Below are positions 56,668 through 64,000 of a DNA stretch of 64,000 bases, piece after piece. Origin of the DNA: Colwellia polaris (GTDB lineage Bacteria > Pseudomonadota > Gammaproteobacteria > Enterobacterales > Alteromonadaceae); NCBI RefSeq assembly GCF_002104515.1, contig NZ_NBOE01000004.1, positions 1 through 64,000 on the forward strand, read 5' to 3'. Below the pieces are notes generated by a model. That model worked only from the letters and a program-made list of their open reading frames with translations, searched no databases and was not told the DNA's origin. Every line of letters starts with the position of its first letter. Within the stretch, counting starts at the first letter, position 1. The translations under genes were made by a program, and so were the position numbers.

Positions 56668-56684
56668 CTTAAGTTTTCTTTAAG
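56668..56684 (+). promoter_or_regulatory. PmrA/QseB-like box upstream of the T_hemolysin operon
   Basis: CTTAAG-TTTTC-TTTAAG, a direct hexamer repeat with 5-bp spacing, fits the (C/T)TTAA(G/T)-N5-(C/T)TTAA(G/T) pattern bound by PmrA/QseB response regulators. It lies ~42 bases before the first gene. A matching box stands before the operon at 61161. Confidence 0.55.
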
Positions 56685-56725
56685 GAGGGTTTATTAAAGT
56701 TACATCATAGGCAACGAGGAGGTTT

Positions 56726-57418
56726 ATGATGTTTAATTTAGTTTCTAATCATTCTAGAAAAAATATTACTAAAAAAAGTGATTCTGCTTTCACATTAGAC
56801 TTGGATGTCTTTGCAAAAACTTCACCTGGTAGAACTGATGTAGAGTCCTTTATTATAAATGGATTTCAAAAGTCTTATAACGCTAGTGTTTCAGTGAATA
56901 TGCCTTGGGTTCTAGCGATTAAAGATGGACAGTTCAAAGCGGCATTAGGCATAAGAAGTGCCGTCAATCCTTTGTTCATTGAGCAATACTTAGATACTCC
57001 AATTGAAAATGTTATATCAAATGTGGCGAGTAATGTGTCACGTGATGAAATTGCTGAAATTGGTAATTTATATAGCAATGCCAAACGATTTACCCTGCCT
57101 TTGTTTTTGGTAACAGCAGTATCTTTATTTTGTAATAACTATCGCTACATGGTGTTTTCAGGAACTGAGCATGTTTTAAAACTTATACAAAAAATAGGTG
57201 TAGACACTCGGTTTATTGTAGATGCCGACCAAAACAAACTTAATCCATCAACGGATGACTGGGGAAGTTACTATCATACTAACCCCAAAGTGGTTTCAAT
57301 ATCATTGGCCAGTGTAATGAGTATTATTGAAAACAATGATACTTACGCTACTTTGTTCTCTGCATTAACCCCTAAAATTGTTCAAACCACTTCTCGCTTG
57401 CGAGGAGAATTATCATGA
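56726..57418 (+). CDS. Thermostable hemolysin (T_hemolysin) family protein
   Basis: A 230-residue protein resembling the T_hemolysin family: an acyltransferase-like fold with AALGIRSAVNPLFIEQYLDTPIENVIS and EIAEIGNLYSNAKRFTLPLFLVTAVSL near residues 75-140. Despite the name, family members sit in biosynthetic operons and resemble GNAT/autoinducer-synthase folds, so an N-acyltransferase role is as likely as lysis. It has a strong ribosome binding site (GAGGAGG). The stop overlaps the ligase start by 4 bases (ATGA), so the two are coupled. Confidence 0.75.
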   Translation: MMFNLVSNHSRKNITKKSDSAFTLDLDVFAKTSPGRTDVESFIINGFQKSYNASVSVNMPWVLAIKDGQFKAALGIRSAVNPLFIEQYLDTPIENVISNVASNVSRDEIAEIGNLYSNAKRFTLPLFLVTAVSLFCNNYRYMVFSGTEHVLKLIQKIGVDTRFIVDADQNKLNPSTDDWGSYYHTNPKVVSISLASVMSIIENNDTYATLFSALTPKIVQTTSRLRGELS

Positions 57419-58860
57419 GAGAATTACTTTATAATTTTAAAGAAAACGATATCGCTATTGAATCTAGCGCTGGTTCTCTATCTTATGAAGCATTATTTGA
57501 TAAGGTAAATAAGTTATCTGTATGGTTTAAAGAGCGCCAAATAACTTCTGTGTGTATTTATGCTCAAAACTCAATTGATTGGATAGTTGTTGATTTGGCA
57601 TGTCAACAATCAGAGGTGGTTTTTACACCGATCCCGTTATTCTTTACTGATGAACAATTTAATAACCTTGTAGCGTCAGTAAAACCAAATGTTATCTTCA
57701 GTGACAATATTCTACCGTTTGAAAGTGATGACGCATCACATAACTTAACGTTAATCGCCTATAAAATCGCTCAAAATGATATGGCTGAATTTCCCATAGG
57801 TACAGCTAAAGTCACTTATACATCAGGTTCTACTGGTCAGCCCAAAGGTGTATGTTTAAGTAAAGATAATCAATATAACGTTGCGATATCTTTAGTTGAA
57901 AGAATAGGACTAATGAAGCCTCGACATTTATGCCTTTTGCCACTTCCAACTTTATTAGAAAATATTGCGGGTATTTATAGTCCTTTCATTGCCGGGGGCA
58001 CGGTTATCGTACTGAGTGATAATGAAAGAGGCTTTCAGGGAAGTCGGTTAATTAATCCTCAACAATTACTCGCTTGTATTAGTGAACAACAACCTAACTC
58101 GTTAATCTTAGTGCCAGAGCTTTTACATGTTTTAATACTTGGTGTTGAGCAAGGTTGGACACCACCTAAGTCACTAAAATTTATAGCGGTTGGAGGTAGT
58201 AAAGTTTCAAATAAATTAATTGTAAAAGCAAGAGAGTGTTTATTACCTGTTTTTCAAGGTTACGGTTTGTCAGAGTGTGGCTCTGTGGTGAGTTTATGTA
58301 CACCTTTACATGACAAAATAAACAGTGCAGGTAGCCTATTACCACACTTAAAAGCAAATGTTAAAAATGGCGAATTGGTCGTTACTGGAAATACTTTTTT
58401 AGGGTATTTAGAGGATAAAAATTCTTGGTATCCAACATCCGTACAAACAGGAGATATTGCCAGTATTAAAGAAAATACAATTTTCATCAATGGCAGAATC
58501 AAAAATATTCTGATCAACTCTTTTGGACGAAATATTTCCCCTGAGTGGGTCGAATCAGAAATTCTTTCAACAGGTTATTTCCAACAGGCCGTTGTCTTTG
58601 GTGATGGCAAGCCTTTTTGTACTGCGATTATTTATTCAAATATAGCAAATTCAACACACGCATTATTGCAAAACATCATTGATCAAATAAATGACTCGCT
58701 ACCTGATTACGCCCAAATAAGAGCATTTGTTAGCCTTGAAAAACCACTGGCGTTTGAAAAAGGGCTACTAACGTCAAATGGCAGACCCAAAAGGGCTGAA
58801 ATTTTTACTGAGTTTAAATCTCAAATTGAAAATGCATACCTAAATACATCAATTGCATAG
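57415..58860 (+). CDS. AMP-binding acyl/aryl-CoA (or acyl-AMP) ligase
   Basis: A 481-residue ANL-superfamily adenylating enzyme. The P-loop TYTSGSTGQPKGVCLSK is near residue 138, the VFQGYGLSECGSV motif near 280, TGDIA near 343 and INGRIKNILINSFGRNISP near 360. The C-terminal Lys motif is GRPKRAEIF. It activates a carboxylate with ATP; the substrate (fatty or aromatic acid) is unknown. It lies between the T_hemolysin and diiron oxidase genes, both translationally close, which suggests it feeds an acyl group to one of them. Confidence 0.88.
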   Translation: MRELLYNFKENDIAIESSAGSLSYEALFDKVNKLSVWFKERQITSVCIYAQNSIDWIVVDLACQQSEVVFTPIPLFFTDEQFNNLVASVKPNVIFSDNILPFESDDASHNLTLIAYKIAQNDMAEFPIGTAKVTYTSGSTGQPKGVCLSKDNQYNVAISLVERIGLMKPRHLCLLPLPTLLENIAGIYSPFIAGGTVIVLSDNERGFQGSRLINPQQLLACISEQQPNSLILVPELLHVLILGVEQGWTPPKSLKFIAVGGSKVSNKLIVKARECLLPVFQGYGLSECGSVVSLCTPLHDKINSAGSLLPHLKANVKNGELVVTGNTFLGYLEDKNSWYPTSVQTGDIASIKENTIFINGRIKNILINSFGRNISPEWVESEILSTGYFQQAVVFGDGKPFCTAIIYSNIANSTHALLQNIIDQINDSLPDYAQIRAFVSLEKPLAFEKGLLTSNGRPKRAEIFTEFKSQIENAYLNTSIA

Positions 58861-58870
58861 GATAAATTAT

Positions 58871-59542
58871 ATGAACCTTTATCAACGATTATTAACAGAA
58901 ACAACCCAAGAACGTGAATACCTACTATCTGCTCCTATCATTAAACGATGTTTCGAAGGAGATATTGTACTAAGTGATTATGTGGCCTTTCTAACGGAGG
59001 CTTATCATCACGTTAAGCATACGGTGCCATTACTTATGTCTGTTGGAGCCAAATTACCTGAAAGTAAGGAATGGCTCAGAGAAGCCGTTGCTGAGTACAT
59101 AGAAGAAGAGCTAGGTCATCAAGAATGGATATTAAATGATATTGAGCATTGTGGTTCGGACAAAGAACAGCATAGAAAAAGTACGCCTAATCTAGCCACT
59201 GAATTAATGGTCTCTTACGCTTACGATATGGTAAATAGGATAAACCCATTAGGCTTTTTCGGCATGGTTCACGTGCTTGAAGGAACCAGTATAGCAATGG
59301 CAGACAATGCTGCTGAAAATATTAAGCAGACATTAAATCTACCGACAAAAGCCTTTTCTTATCTTCGTTCTCATGGCTCGTTAGATATTGAACATGTAAA
59401 ATTCTTTGAAGGGTTAATGGAAAGAATTACTGATAAAGCTGAGCAAGATTTAATTGTAGAAAGTGCCAAAAAATTCTTTATTTTATATGGTGATATGTTT
59501 AGAGGTTTATCTATTTCACCCGCTAAAGAATTCGCTGCATAG
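58871..59542 (+). CDS. Haem-oxygenase-like diiron oxidase (iron-containing redox enzyme family)
   Basis: A 223-residue all-helical protein of the HDO/TenA-like superfamily. Likely iron ligands are all present: EEELGHQEW (Glu and His, ~75-83), Glu in HVLEGTS (~136), and HGSLDIEHVKFF (His, Asp, His, ~173-181). Relatives such as UndA and others oxidatively cut or desaturate acyl chains or amino acids. ATG 58871, after AGGATA, replaces the upstream TTG frame start. The neighbours (AMP ligase, SDR) suggest it acts on an activated acyl substrate. Confidence 0.82.
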   Translation: MNLYQRLLTETTQEREYLLSAPIIKRCFEGDIVLSDYVAFLTEAYHHVKHTVPLLMSVGAKLPESKEWLREAVAEYIEEELGHQEWILNDIEHCGSDKEQHRKSTPNLATELMVSYAYDMVNRINPLGFFGMVHVLEGTSIAMADNAAENIKQTLNLPTKAFSYLRSHGSLDIEHVKFFEGLMERITDKAEQDLIVESAKKFFILYGDMFRGLSISPAKEFAA

Positions 59543-59551
59543 GAGGTAATT

Positions 59552-60403
59552 ATGAAACAAGAAAAAATTTGCCTAGTTACTGGTGCGTCAGGAGGGATTG
59601 GTCGTGCAATCTCTCGTGAATTAGCAAGTGCGGGTTACACCGTGATTTTGCAAGGAAGGGATCTTGATAAGTTAACAGATATTAGAAAGGAACTAAGATA
59701 TAACTCACATATCGTTTGTGGTGATCTTACTGATGAAAATGCTCGAAATAGAATACTTAATGAAGCGTTTGACTATGGTGATATCGAGTTACTGGTTAAT
59801 AATGCTGGTATTTCTAGTTTTTCAGATTTTCAAGATTTAGCAAAAAGAGAGTTAGTGAACTTAATGGATATAAACTTACTTTCCCCCATGCTTTTTACAC
59901 ATGAATTCTTAAAGCGGCTTAGTCCGTCTAAAAGTACTAATACTAATAAGGTTAAAGCAACAATAGTTAATGTTGGCTCAGCTTTTGGCTCAATAGGCTA
60001 TCCTGGCTTTAGTGCATACTGTGCGAGTAAGTTTGGCCTTTATGGTTTTACTGAGTCCTTGAGTCGAGAATTGGCAGACTCAAACATAAGAGTTGCTTAT
60101 TTTGCTCCAAGAGCAACACATACAAATATCAACAGTGACATTGTTGATGAAATGAACAGATCATTAGGAAATGCCAGTGATTCACCTGAGTTTGTAGCAA
60201 AAGAGTTTATGACGTTAATTCGCAGTAATAAAGCACGAAAGTTTGTTGGCTGGCCTGAAAAGTTTTTTGCGCGGTTTAATGGTGTCTTTCCTGAAATTGT
60301 TGATAGAGCGATAAGTACGAAACTTAATAAAATCAAGCGTTTTTTTAATAAAAGCAGAACTTCTGAATCAGTTTCTGAAATATCGTTAGTAGAGGAGAAA
60401 TAA
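59552..60403 (+). CDS. Short-chain dehydrogenase/reductase
   Basis: A 283-residue NAD(P)-dependent oxidoreductase: cofactor motif TGASGGIGRA near residue 10, NNAGIS near residue 87, and catalytic Ser plus YCASK near residue 155. The C-terminal extension (~215-283) is basic and hydrophobic and may tie it to membranes or lipids. A strong ribosome binding site (AGGAGG) lies 9 bases after the diiron oxidase gene. It probably reduces or oxidises the product made by the upstream enzymes. Confidence 0.9.
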   Translation: MKQEKICLVTGASGGIGRAISRELASAGYTVILQGRDLDKLTDIRKELRYNSHIVCGDLTDENARNRILNEAFDYGDIELLVNNAGISSFSDFQDLAKRELVNLMDINLLSPMLFTHEFLKRLSPSKSTNTNKVKATIVNVGSAFGSIGYPGFSAYCASKFGLYGFTESLSRELADSNIRVAYFAPRATHTNINSDIVDEMNRSLGNASDSPEFVAKEFMTLIRSNKARKFVGWPEKFFARFNGVFPEIVDRAISTKLNKIKRFFNKSRTSESVSEISLVEEK

Positions 60404-60406
60404 AAA

Positions 60407-61069
60407 ATGAAAACGACTAATAAGGTGTTCTTATTTTTGATCAGTGGTTTTATTTCACTTGGTTCGTTGGCAAATAACGCCAATGACTTTGATGATAAGT
60501 TGTTATATTTGCAACATGAATGGGCGAATGTAAATTATACATTGAAAGGTGATAGTCAAGAAGATGCATTTGATGAACTCTCTGAAGAAGCTCAAAGCTT
60601 TGTTAAAAAATATCCAGAGCGTGCAGAAACTTGGATTTGGCAAGGAATTATACAATCTAGTTACGCTGGTGCAAAAGGTGGTTTAGGTGCATTGTCGTTA
60701 GCTAAACAAGCTAAAAAATCTTTCGAAAAGGCAATTGAAATTGATGATTCAGCATTATCAGGATCAGCATACACCAGTTTAGGGACTTTATATCATAAGG
60801 TTCCAGGATGGCCGATTGCATTTGGTGATGATGATGATGCGAAAGCGTTTTTAGAAAAAGCCTTAGCGATTAACCCTACAGGAATTGATGCCAACTATTT
60901 TTATGGTGAATTCATGTTAGACGAACGAAACTATGAAAAAGCCAAAAACCATTTTATCATCGCAAAATCAGCTCCTGGCCGAGAATTAAGACCTTTGGCT
61001 GATAAATATCGACACATTGAAATAGAAGTGCTTTTAAATAAAGCCGAAAAGAAGTTGAAAAAACACTAG
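60407..61069 (+). CDS. Exported TPR protein
   Basis: A 220-residue periplasmic protein with a signal peptide (LFLISGFISLGSLA, cut near residue 22) and three or so TPR-like repeats (AEKAIEIDDSALSGSAYTSLGTLYHK type at ~90-130, then FLEKALAINPTGIDANYFYGEFML and NYEKAKNHFIIAKS). It begins 3 bases after the SDR stop, so it closes that operon. Similar exported TPR proteins accompany T_hemolysin clusters; a scaffold or transport role is inferred. Confidence 0.75.
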   Translation: MKTTNKVFLFLISGFISLGSLANNANDFDDKLLYLQHEWANVNYTLKGDSQEDAFDELSEEAQSFVKKYPERAETWIWQGIIQSSYAGAKGGLGALSLAKQAKKSFEKAIEIDDSALSGSAYTSLGTLYHKVPGWPIAFGDDDDAKAFLEKALAINPTGIDANYFYGEFMLDERNYEKAKNHFIIAKSAPGRELRPLADKYRHIEIEVLLNKAEKKLKKH

Positions 61070-61097
61070 TAATATTTAATTGATACGCAAAAGTTTT

Positions 61098-61114
61098 CTT
61101 AAGGTTTCCTTAAT
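61098..61114 (+). promoter_or_regulatory. PmrA/QseB-like box upstream of the TlpA-ApbE operon
   Basis: CTTAAG-GTTTC-CTTAAT, a 5-bp-spaced hexamer repeat, lies 46 bases before the first gene. It matches the box at 56668-56684; the preceding AAGTTTTCTT is also shared, so both operons may answer to the same response regulator. Confidence 0.6.
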
Positions 61115-61160
61115 AAAACTTTCTTATGCTTGAAAGGCTTATATTTTATCGTGGTGAATC

Positions 61161-61637
61161 ATGAAGTTTTCAGTATTTCCAATTGTATTTTTACTATTGT
61201 TATCCCCGTTGCTCTATGGCAACGAAATCATACCATTTACTTATAGCGAAGCGATCAAGCCTTACAAAGGGAAAGTTGTTTATTTAGACTTTTGGGCATC
61301 TTGGTGTGCTCCTTGTAGGAAGTCTTTTCCTTGGATGAACGATTTAAAAAATAAATTTGATAATGATAAATTTGTCGTTGTTAGCGTTAATTTGGACGCT
61401 GATAAGAAACTCGCAGAGAGGTTTCTTTCACAAGTCCCTGCGAATTTTTCTATTATTTATGATCCTAACGGAGACCTCGCAGGTGAACTGCAATTAAAAG
61501 GAATGCCCAGCAGTTTTCTAATTAATACTGAAGGTAAAATTGTGAGTGCTCATATGGGATTTACTGAAAAGAAAAAATTGCGTTATGAACAAGAAATTAA
61601 AGAATTACTACAAGGAAATCATTATGCCGATAATTAA
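61161..61637 (+). CDS. Periplasmic TlpA-type thioredoxin
   Basis: A 158-residue exported thiol-disulfide oxidoreductase. The signal peptide is VFLLLLSPLLYGNE and the active site is FWASWCAPCRKS (Cys-x-x-Cys near residues 50-53). A cis-Pro is in KGMPSSF. It probably keeps Cys residues reduced in a periplasmic or surface partner; the next gene encodes a lipoprotein ending in a Cys-Gly-Cys motif, an obvious candidate. It overlaps that gene by 14 bases. Confidence 0.88.
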   Translation: MKFSVFPIVFLLLLSPLLYGNEIIPFTYSEAIKPYKGKVVYLDFWASWCAPCRKSFPWMNDLKNKFDNDKFVVVSVNLDADKKLAERFLSQVPANFSIIYDPNGDLAGELQLKGMPSSFLINTEGKIVSAHMGFTEKKKLRYEQEIKELLQGNHYADN

Positions 61638-61851
61638 AGGTTTACGTGGGGCGCTTATACTTAGTTTCGTTCTGTTGACTGGATGTTCAAGTTTAGGTGT
61701 CGAACCTTGGGAAAGAGATTTATTAGCGAAAAAGGAAATGGCATTAACAAGTGCCCCAATTGATACCGCCCTAGATGATCATATCTACTTCAGTAAGGAA
61801 GCAACAAGCGGTGGGCGTAGTTTTGGTGGTGGAGGCTGCGGATGCAATTAA
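61624..61851 (+). CDS. DUF4266 lipoprotein with GGGGCGCN end
   Basis: A 75-residue lipoprotein. The lipobox is LLTGCSSLG near residue 20; the mature part carries PWERDLLAKKEMAL, a family hallmark, and the C-terminus SGGRSFGGGGCGCN is Gly-rich with two Cys. Such tails suggest metal binding or a modified peptide. It overlaps both neighbours (14 bases with the TlpA gene, 10 with DUF3570), so the operon is tightly coupled. The function of DUF4266 is not known. Confidence 0.85.
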   Translation: MPIIKGLRGALILSFVLLTGCSSLGVEPWERDLLAKKEMALTSAPIDTALDDHIYFSKEATSGGRSFGGGGCGCN

Positions 61852-63125
61852 AAAAAACAAAACCTAATTTAAAAGTGTTACTAACAACGGCATCTTGTGC
61901 TTTGCTAGGTGGCACAGCACAAGCACAATCCGATGAAGGCTGGCAATTTGACACTGCGATTATGCATTATGCTGAAGCTGATAGAGTCACGGCCACTGAA
62001 GCAATTATTGCGGGTCAAAAGAGCTTCGCGAATGATCAAGTACTTAATTTAAAATTGACCATTGATGCCTTAACGGGGGCTTCTCCAAATGGCGCGGTTG
62101 CACAGCAAACACCACAAACCTTTACGAGACCTTCAGGAAATGGGCAATATACGGTTAAGCCGGGGGATACTCCTTTAGATGACACATTTAAAGATACACG
62201 AGTACAATTAACAGGGCAGTGGACCCAGCCTTTGTGGCAAAATTATACCGTTAGCGCGGGAGGAAATTTCTCAAAAGAGTATGATTATATGTCTGCTTCT
62301 GTAAATGGCAATATTGCAAGAGACTTTAATAAAAAGAACACCACCCTTTCAATGGGGATAGCTTATGCGTATGACATTATAGAGCCAGAGGGAGGAATTC
62401 CAAAGCCGTTTACTAGCATGGTCATTGGTGACTCTGATGATCCCAGTTTTGATGATGAATTTGATAATACGCGTAAAGGTGGTGATGATTCAAAATCAAC
62501 AGTTGATCTATTGTTCGGCATTACGCAAGTCATCAACCGGCAAATGATTGTGCAATTCAACTATTCCTACTCCTCAGTCAGTGGCTACTTAACTGATCCA
62601 TTCAAGGTGCTTAGCTTAGTTAATGAAAACGGAGAAGCTCAAGAATACTTGTATGAGCACAGACCTGATGAACGAACCAAGCATGCTTTTTTTGGCCAGA
62701 GTAAGTATCACTTTGATAACGGGATATTAGATGCCAGTTATCGATTTATGACAGACGATTGGAAAATAGATTCTCATACTATTGATGTGAGGTATTTAAT
62801 TCCATTTGAAAATGGTCACTTTATTGAGCCACATGTCCGGTTTTATACTCAAAGTGCAGCAGAGTTTTATCAACCTTTTTTAGAGCAAGCCAATGCGTTG
62901 CCCGAATATGCGAGTGCTGATTATCGAATTGGTGAGTTAGACACTTATACAGTAGGCGTTAAATATGGCATGCCGATGGGTAGCGCTAATAATTTAGCTT
63001 TTAAACTTGAATACTATCACCAAACACCTAAAAGTAATGGAACAGAGGAGATTGGTGTATTAAAGGGAGTTGAGTTATATGAGGAAGTTGATGCTATAAT
63101 TGCTCAGGTAACTTATTCATTTTAA
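61842..63125 (+). CDS. DUF3570 outer-membrane beta-barrel-like protein
   Basis: A 427-residue exported protein (signal peptide ending GGTAQAQ, ~residue 29) with alternating-hydrophobic strands throughout and a C-terminal aromatic residue (VTYSF), as in outer-membrane barrels. The opening DEGWQFDTAIMHYAEADRVTATE and LNLKLTIDALTGASPNGAVAQ are typical of DUF3570. It is commonly encoded beside DUF4266, TlpA and ApbE genes, as here. It may form a surface platform or pore for the neighbouring lipoprotein. Role unproven. Confidence 0.85.
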   Translation: MQLKKTKPNLKVLLTTASCALLGGTAQAQSDEGWQFDTAIMHYAEADRVTATEAIIAGQKSFANDQVLNLKLTIDALTGASPNGAVAQQTPQTFTRPSGNGQYTVKPGDTPLDDTFKDTRVQLTGQWTQPLWQNYTVSAGGNFSKEYDYMSASVNGNIARDFNKKNTTLSMGIAYAYDIIEPEGGIPKPFTSMVIGDSDDPSFDDEFDNTRKGGDDSKSTVDLLFGITQVINRQMIVQFNYSYSSVSGYLTDPFKVLSLVNENGEAQEYLYEHRPDERTKHAFFGQSKYHFDNGILDASYRFMTDDWKIDSHTIDVRYLIPFENGHFIEPHVRFYTQSAAEFYQPFLEQANALPEYASADYRIGELDTYTVGVKYGMPMGSANNLAFKLEYYHQTPKSNGTEEIGVLKGVELYEEVDAIIAQVTYSF

Positions 63126-63134
63126 TTGTGTTTT

Positions 63135-64000
63135 ATGGCTAAAATTAACTCTGTCAAAAGAAACGTGAAATGCCAGTCTAGGGACGATGGCTTCACGCTG
63201 TCATTTTTTTCTATGGCTAGCTTGTGTGAAATATTAGTTGACACACAAGATGAAGCATTGGCAAAAAAGATGGGGATAATTGCCGCGAATGAGGCATGGA
63301 GAATAGAAGATAAGTATTCTCGTTATAATAAAAGTAGCCTATGTTCAAAGATGAACGAAAAGGCTGGTGAAATTGTAGCAATAGATAATGAAACTTATCA
63401 ATTATTTGCGTTTGCCAACCAATGTTATGAGATGAGTGAAGGTGCTTTTGATATAACATCAGGAATTTTAAGAAAAGCATGGCACTTTGATGGCAGTGAT
63501 AATATTCCGAGTAAAGAAATTGTTGAAGACCTACTTGAGTTTATTGGTTGGCACCAGGTTGATTATTCTCCTGAAACTTTTTATATGAAGCAAGGAATGG
63601 AAATTGATTTTGGTGGTTTTGGTAAAGAATACGCTGTTGACCGCGCTATTTTACTTTTAAGTAAAATAGCTAATGTACCATTTTTGGTTAATTATGGTGG
63701 TGACCTTGCTGCTTATGGCAAAAAAAAGGCTGACAAAGCGTGGCAAATAGGTATTGAACACCCGGCATTTACATCGAAAAAATCAACTATTGTGACAGTA
63801 AGGGACGGAGCGATTGCAACCAGTGGTGATGCTAATCGATTTTTATTGAAAGATGGTCAACGGTATAGCCATGTACTTGATGTTAAAACGGGCTGGCCAA
63901 TTAAAGATTCACCAGCCTCTATAACCGTAGCGGCACCTAAATGCATTCAAGCGGGATTTTTGGCTACATTAGCGTTATTACAGGGGAAAAATGCAGAAGC
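63135..64000 (+). CDS. ApbE-type FAD:protein FMN transferase (partial, runs off the window)
   Basis: At least 288 residues from ATG 63135, still open at the window end. Family motifs are present: YSRYNKSSLCSKMNE, CYEMSEGAFDITSGIL, the FAD-binding IDFGGFGKEYAVDRA and LVNYGGDL, and the metal/flavin loop ATSGDANRF followed by YSHVLDVKTGWP. ApbE attaches FMN covalently to Thr/Ser of a target protein. No flavin target motif is seen in DUF4266 or DUF3570; the acceptor may lie past the window. Its signal peptide is unclear. Confidence 0.88.
   Translation, partial: MAKINSVKRNVKCQSRDDGFTLSFFSMASLCEILVDTQDEALAKKMGIIAANEAWRIEDKYSRYNKSSLCSKMNEKAGEIVAIDNETYQLFAFANQCYEMSEGAFDITSGILRKAWHFDGSDNIPSKEIVEDLLEFIGWHQVDYSPETFYMKQGMEIDFGGFGKEYAVDRAILLLSKIANVPFLVNYGGDLAAYGKKKADKAWQIGIEHPAFTSKKSTIVTVRDGAIATSGDANRFLLKDGQRYSHVLDVKTGWPIKDSPASITVAAPKCIQAGFLATLALLQGKNAE

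Noticed and set aside
63217-63480. 87-codon minus-strand frame near the window end
   Set aside because: It is the antisense shadow of the ApbE gene that starts at 63135 and runs out of the window.

Overview
The window is AT-rich gammaproteobacterial DNA, most likely from a marine member of the Alteromonadales close to Colwellia or Thalassotalea. This is inferred from the rRNA sequence, the paired RhlE-type helicases, the PEP-CTERM and extracellular nuclease genes and the codon style; no search could be run. It opens with the 3' end of an rRNA operon (23S tail, 5S) followed by tRNA-Tyr.

Region 0.7-29.0 kb looks like ordinary chromosome: two DEAD-box RNA helicases around a thioesterase and a DUF2750 protein, YaiI, an alpha/beta hydrolase, topoisomerase III, a LysR gene divergent from a peroxiredoxin-like and an exported HAD gene, a giant multi-domain secreted nuclease next to a PEP-CTERM protein, a DUF3857/transglutaminase and TPR lipoprotein pair, a GNAT, a PAS-GGDEF protein, a BaiN-type flavoprotein, a DUF4397-like lipoprotein, a Prx5 peroxiredoxin and a chemotaxis receptor. 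The nuclease ends in a dockerin-like segment and its PEP-CTERM neighbour has a cohesin-like body, suggesting a surface-docked nuclease.

Region 29.2-34.8 kb is the RNA-guided targeting half of a type I-F3 CRISPR-associated Tn7-like transposon: a transposon terminus with three TnsB-type repeats, a three-spacer array, cas6f, cas7f, fused cas8f/cas5f and tniQ. There is no cas1, cas2-3, tnsA, tnsB or tnsC anywhere in the window. A 17-bp palindrome in front of tniQ recurs next to an Xre repressor gene 15.5 kb away, tying the targeting module to the cargo that follows.

Region 35.2-53.0 kb is a defence island, probably transposon cargo: a six-gene type I restriction-modification operon (hsdM, hsdS, FRG-domain protein, AlbA/Schlafen-type ATP-binding protein, NERD-helicase, hsdR), a PD-(D/E)XK-like protein, an ankyrin protein, a small possible nuclease, the Xre regulator, a VspR-like protein with an SF2 helicase, and an alarmone-hydrolase-like HD protein behind a perfect LexA box. 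The FRG protein carries a tail homologous to the C-terminus of HsdR, which suggests it docks on the same methyltransferase core.

Region 53.0-64.0 kb starts with a LysR/EamA pair bracketed by two ~150-200 bp direct repeats carrying a covarying stem-loop. Two operons follow: a T_hemolysin, AMP-ligase, haem-oxygenase-like diiron oxidase, SDR and TPR cluster that reads like an undescribed lipid or small-molecule pathway; and a TlpA, DUF4266, DUF3570, ApbE (cut by the window end) cluster of envelope redox and flavinylation type. Both are preceded by PmrA/QseB-like boxes and are probably co-regulated.
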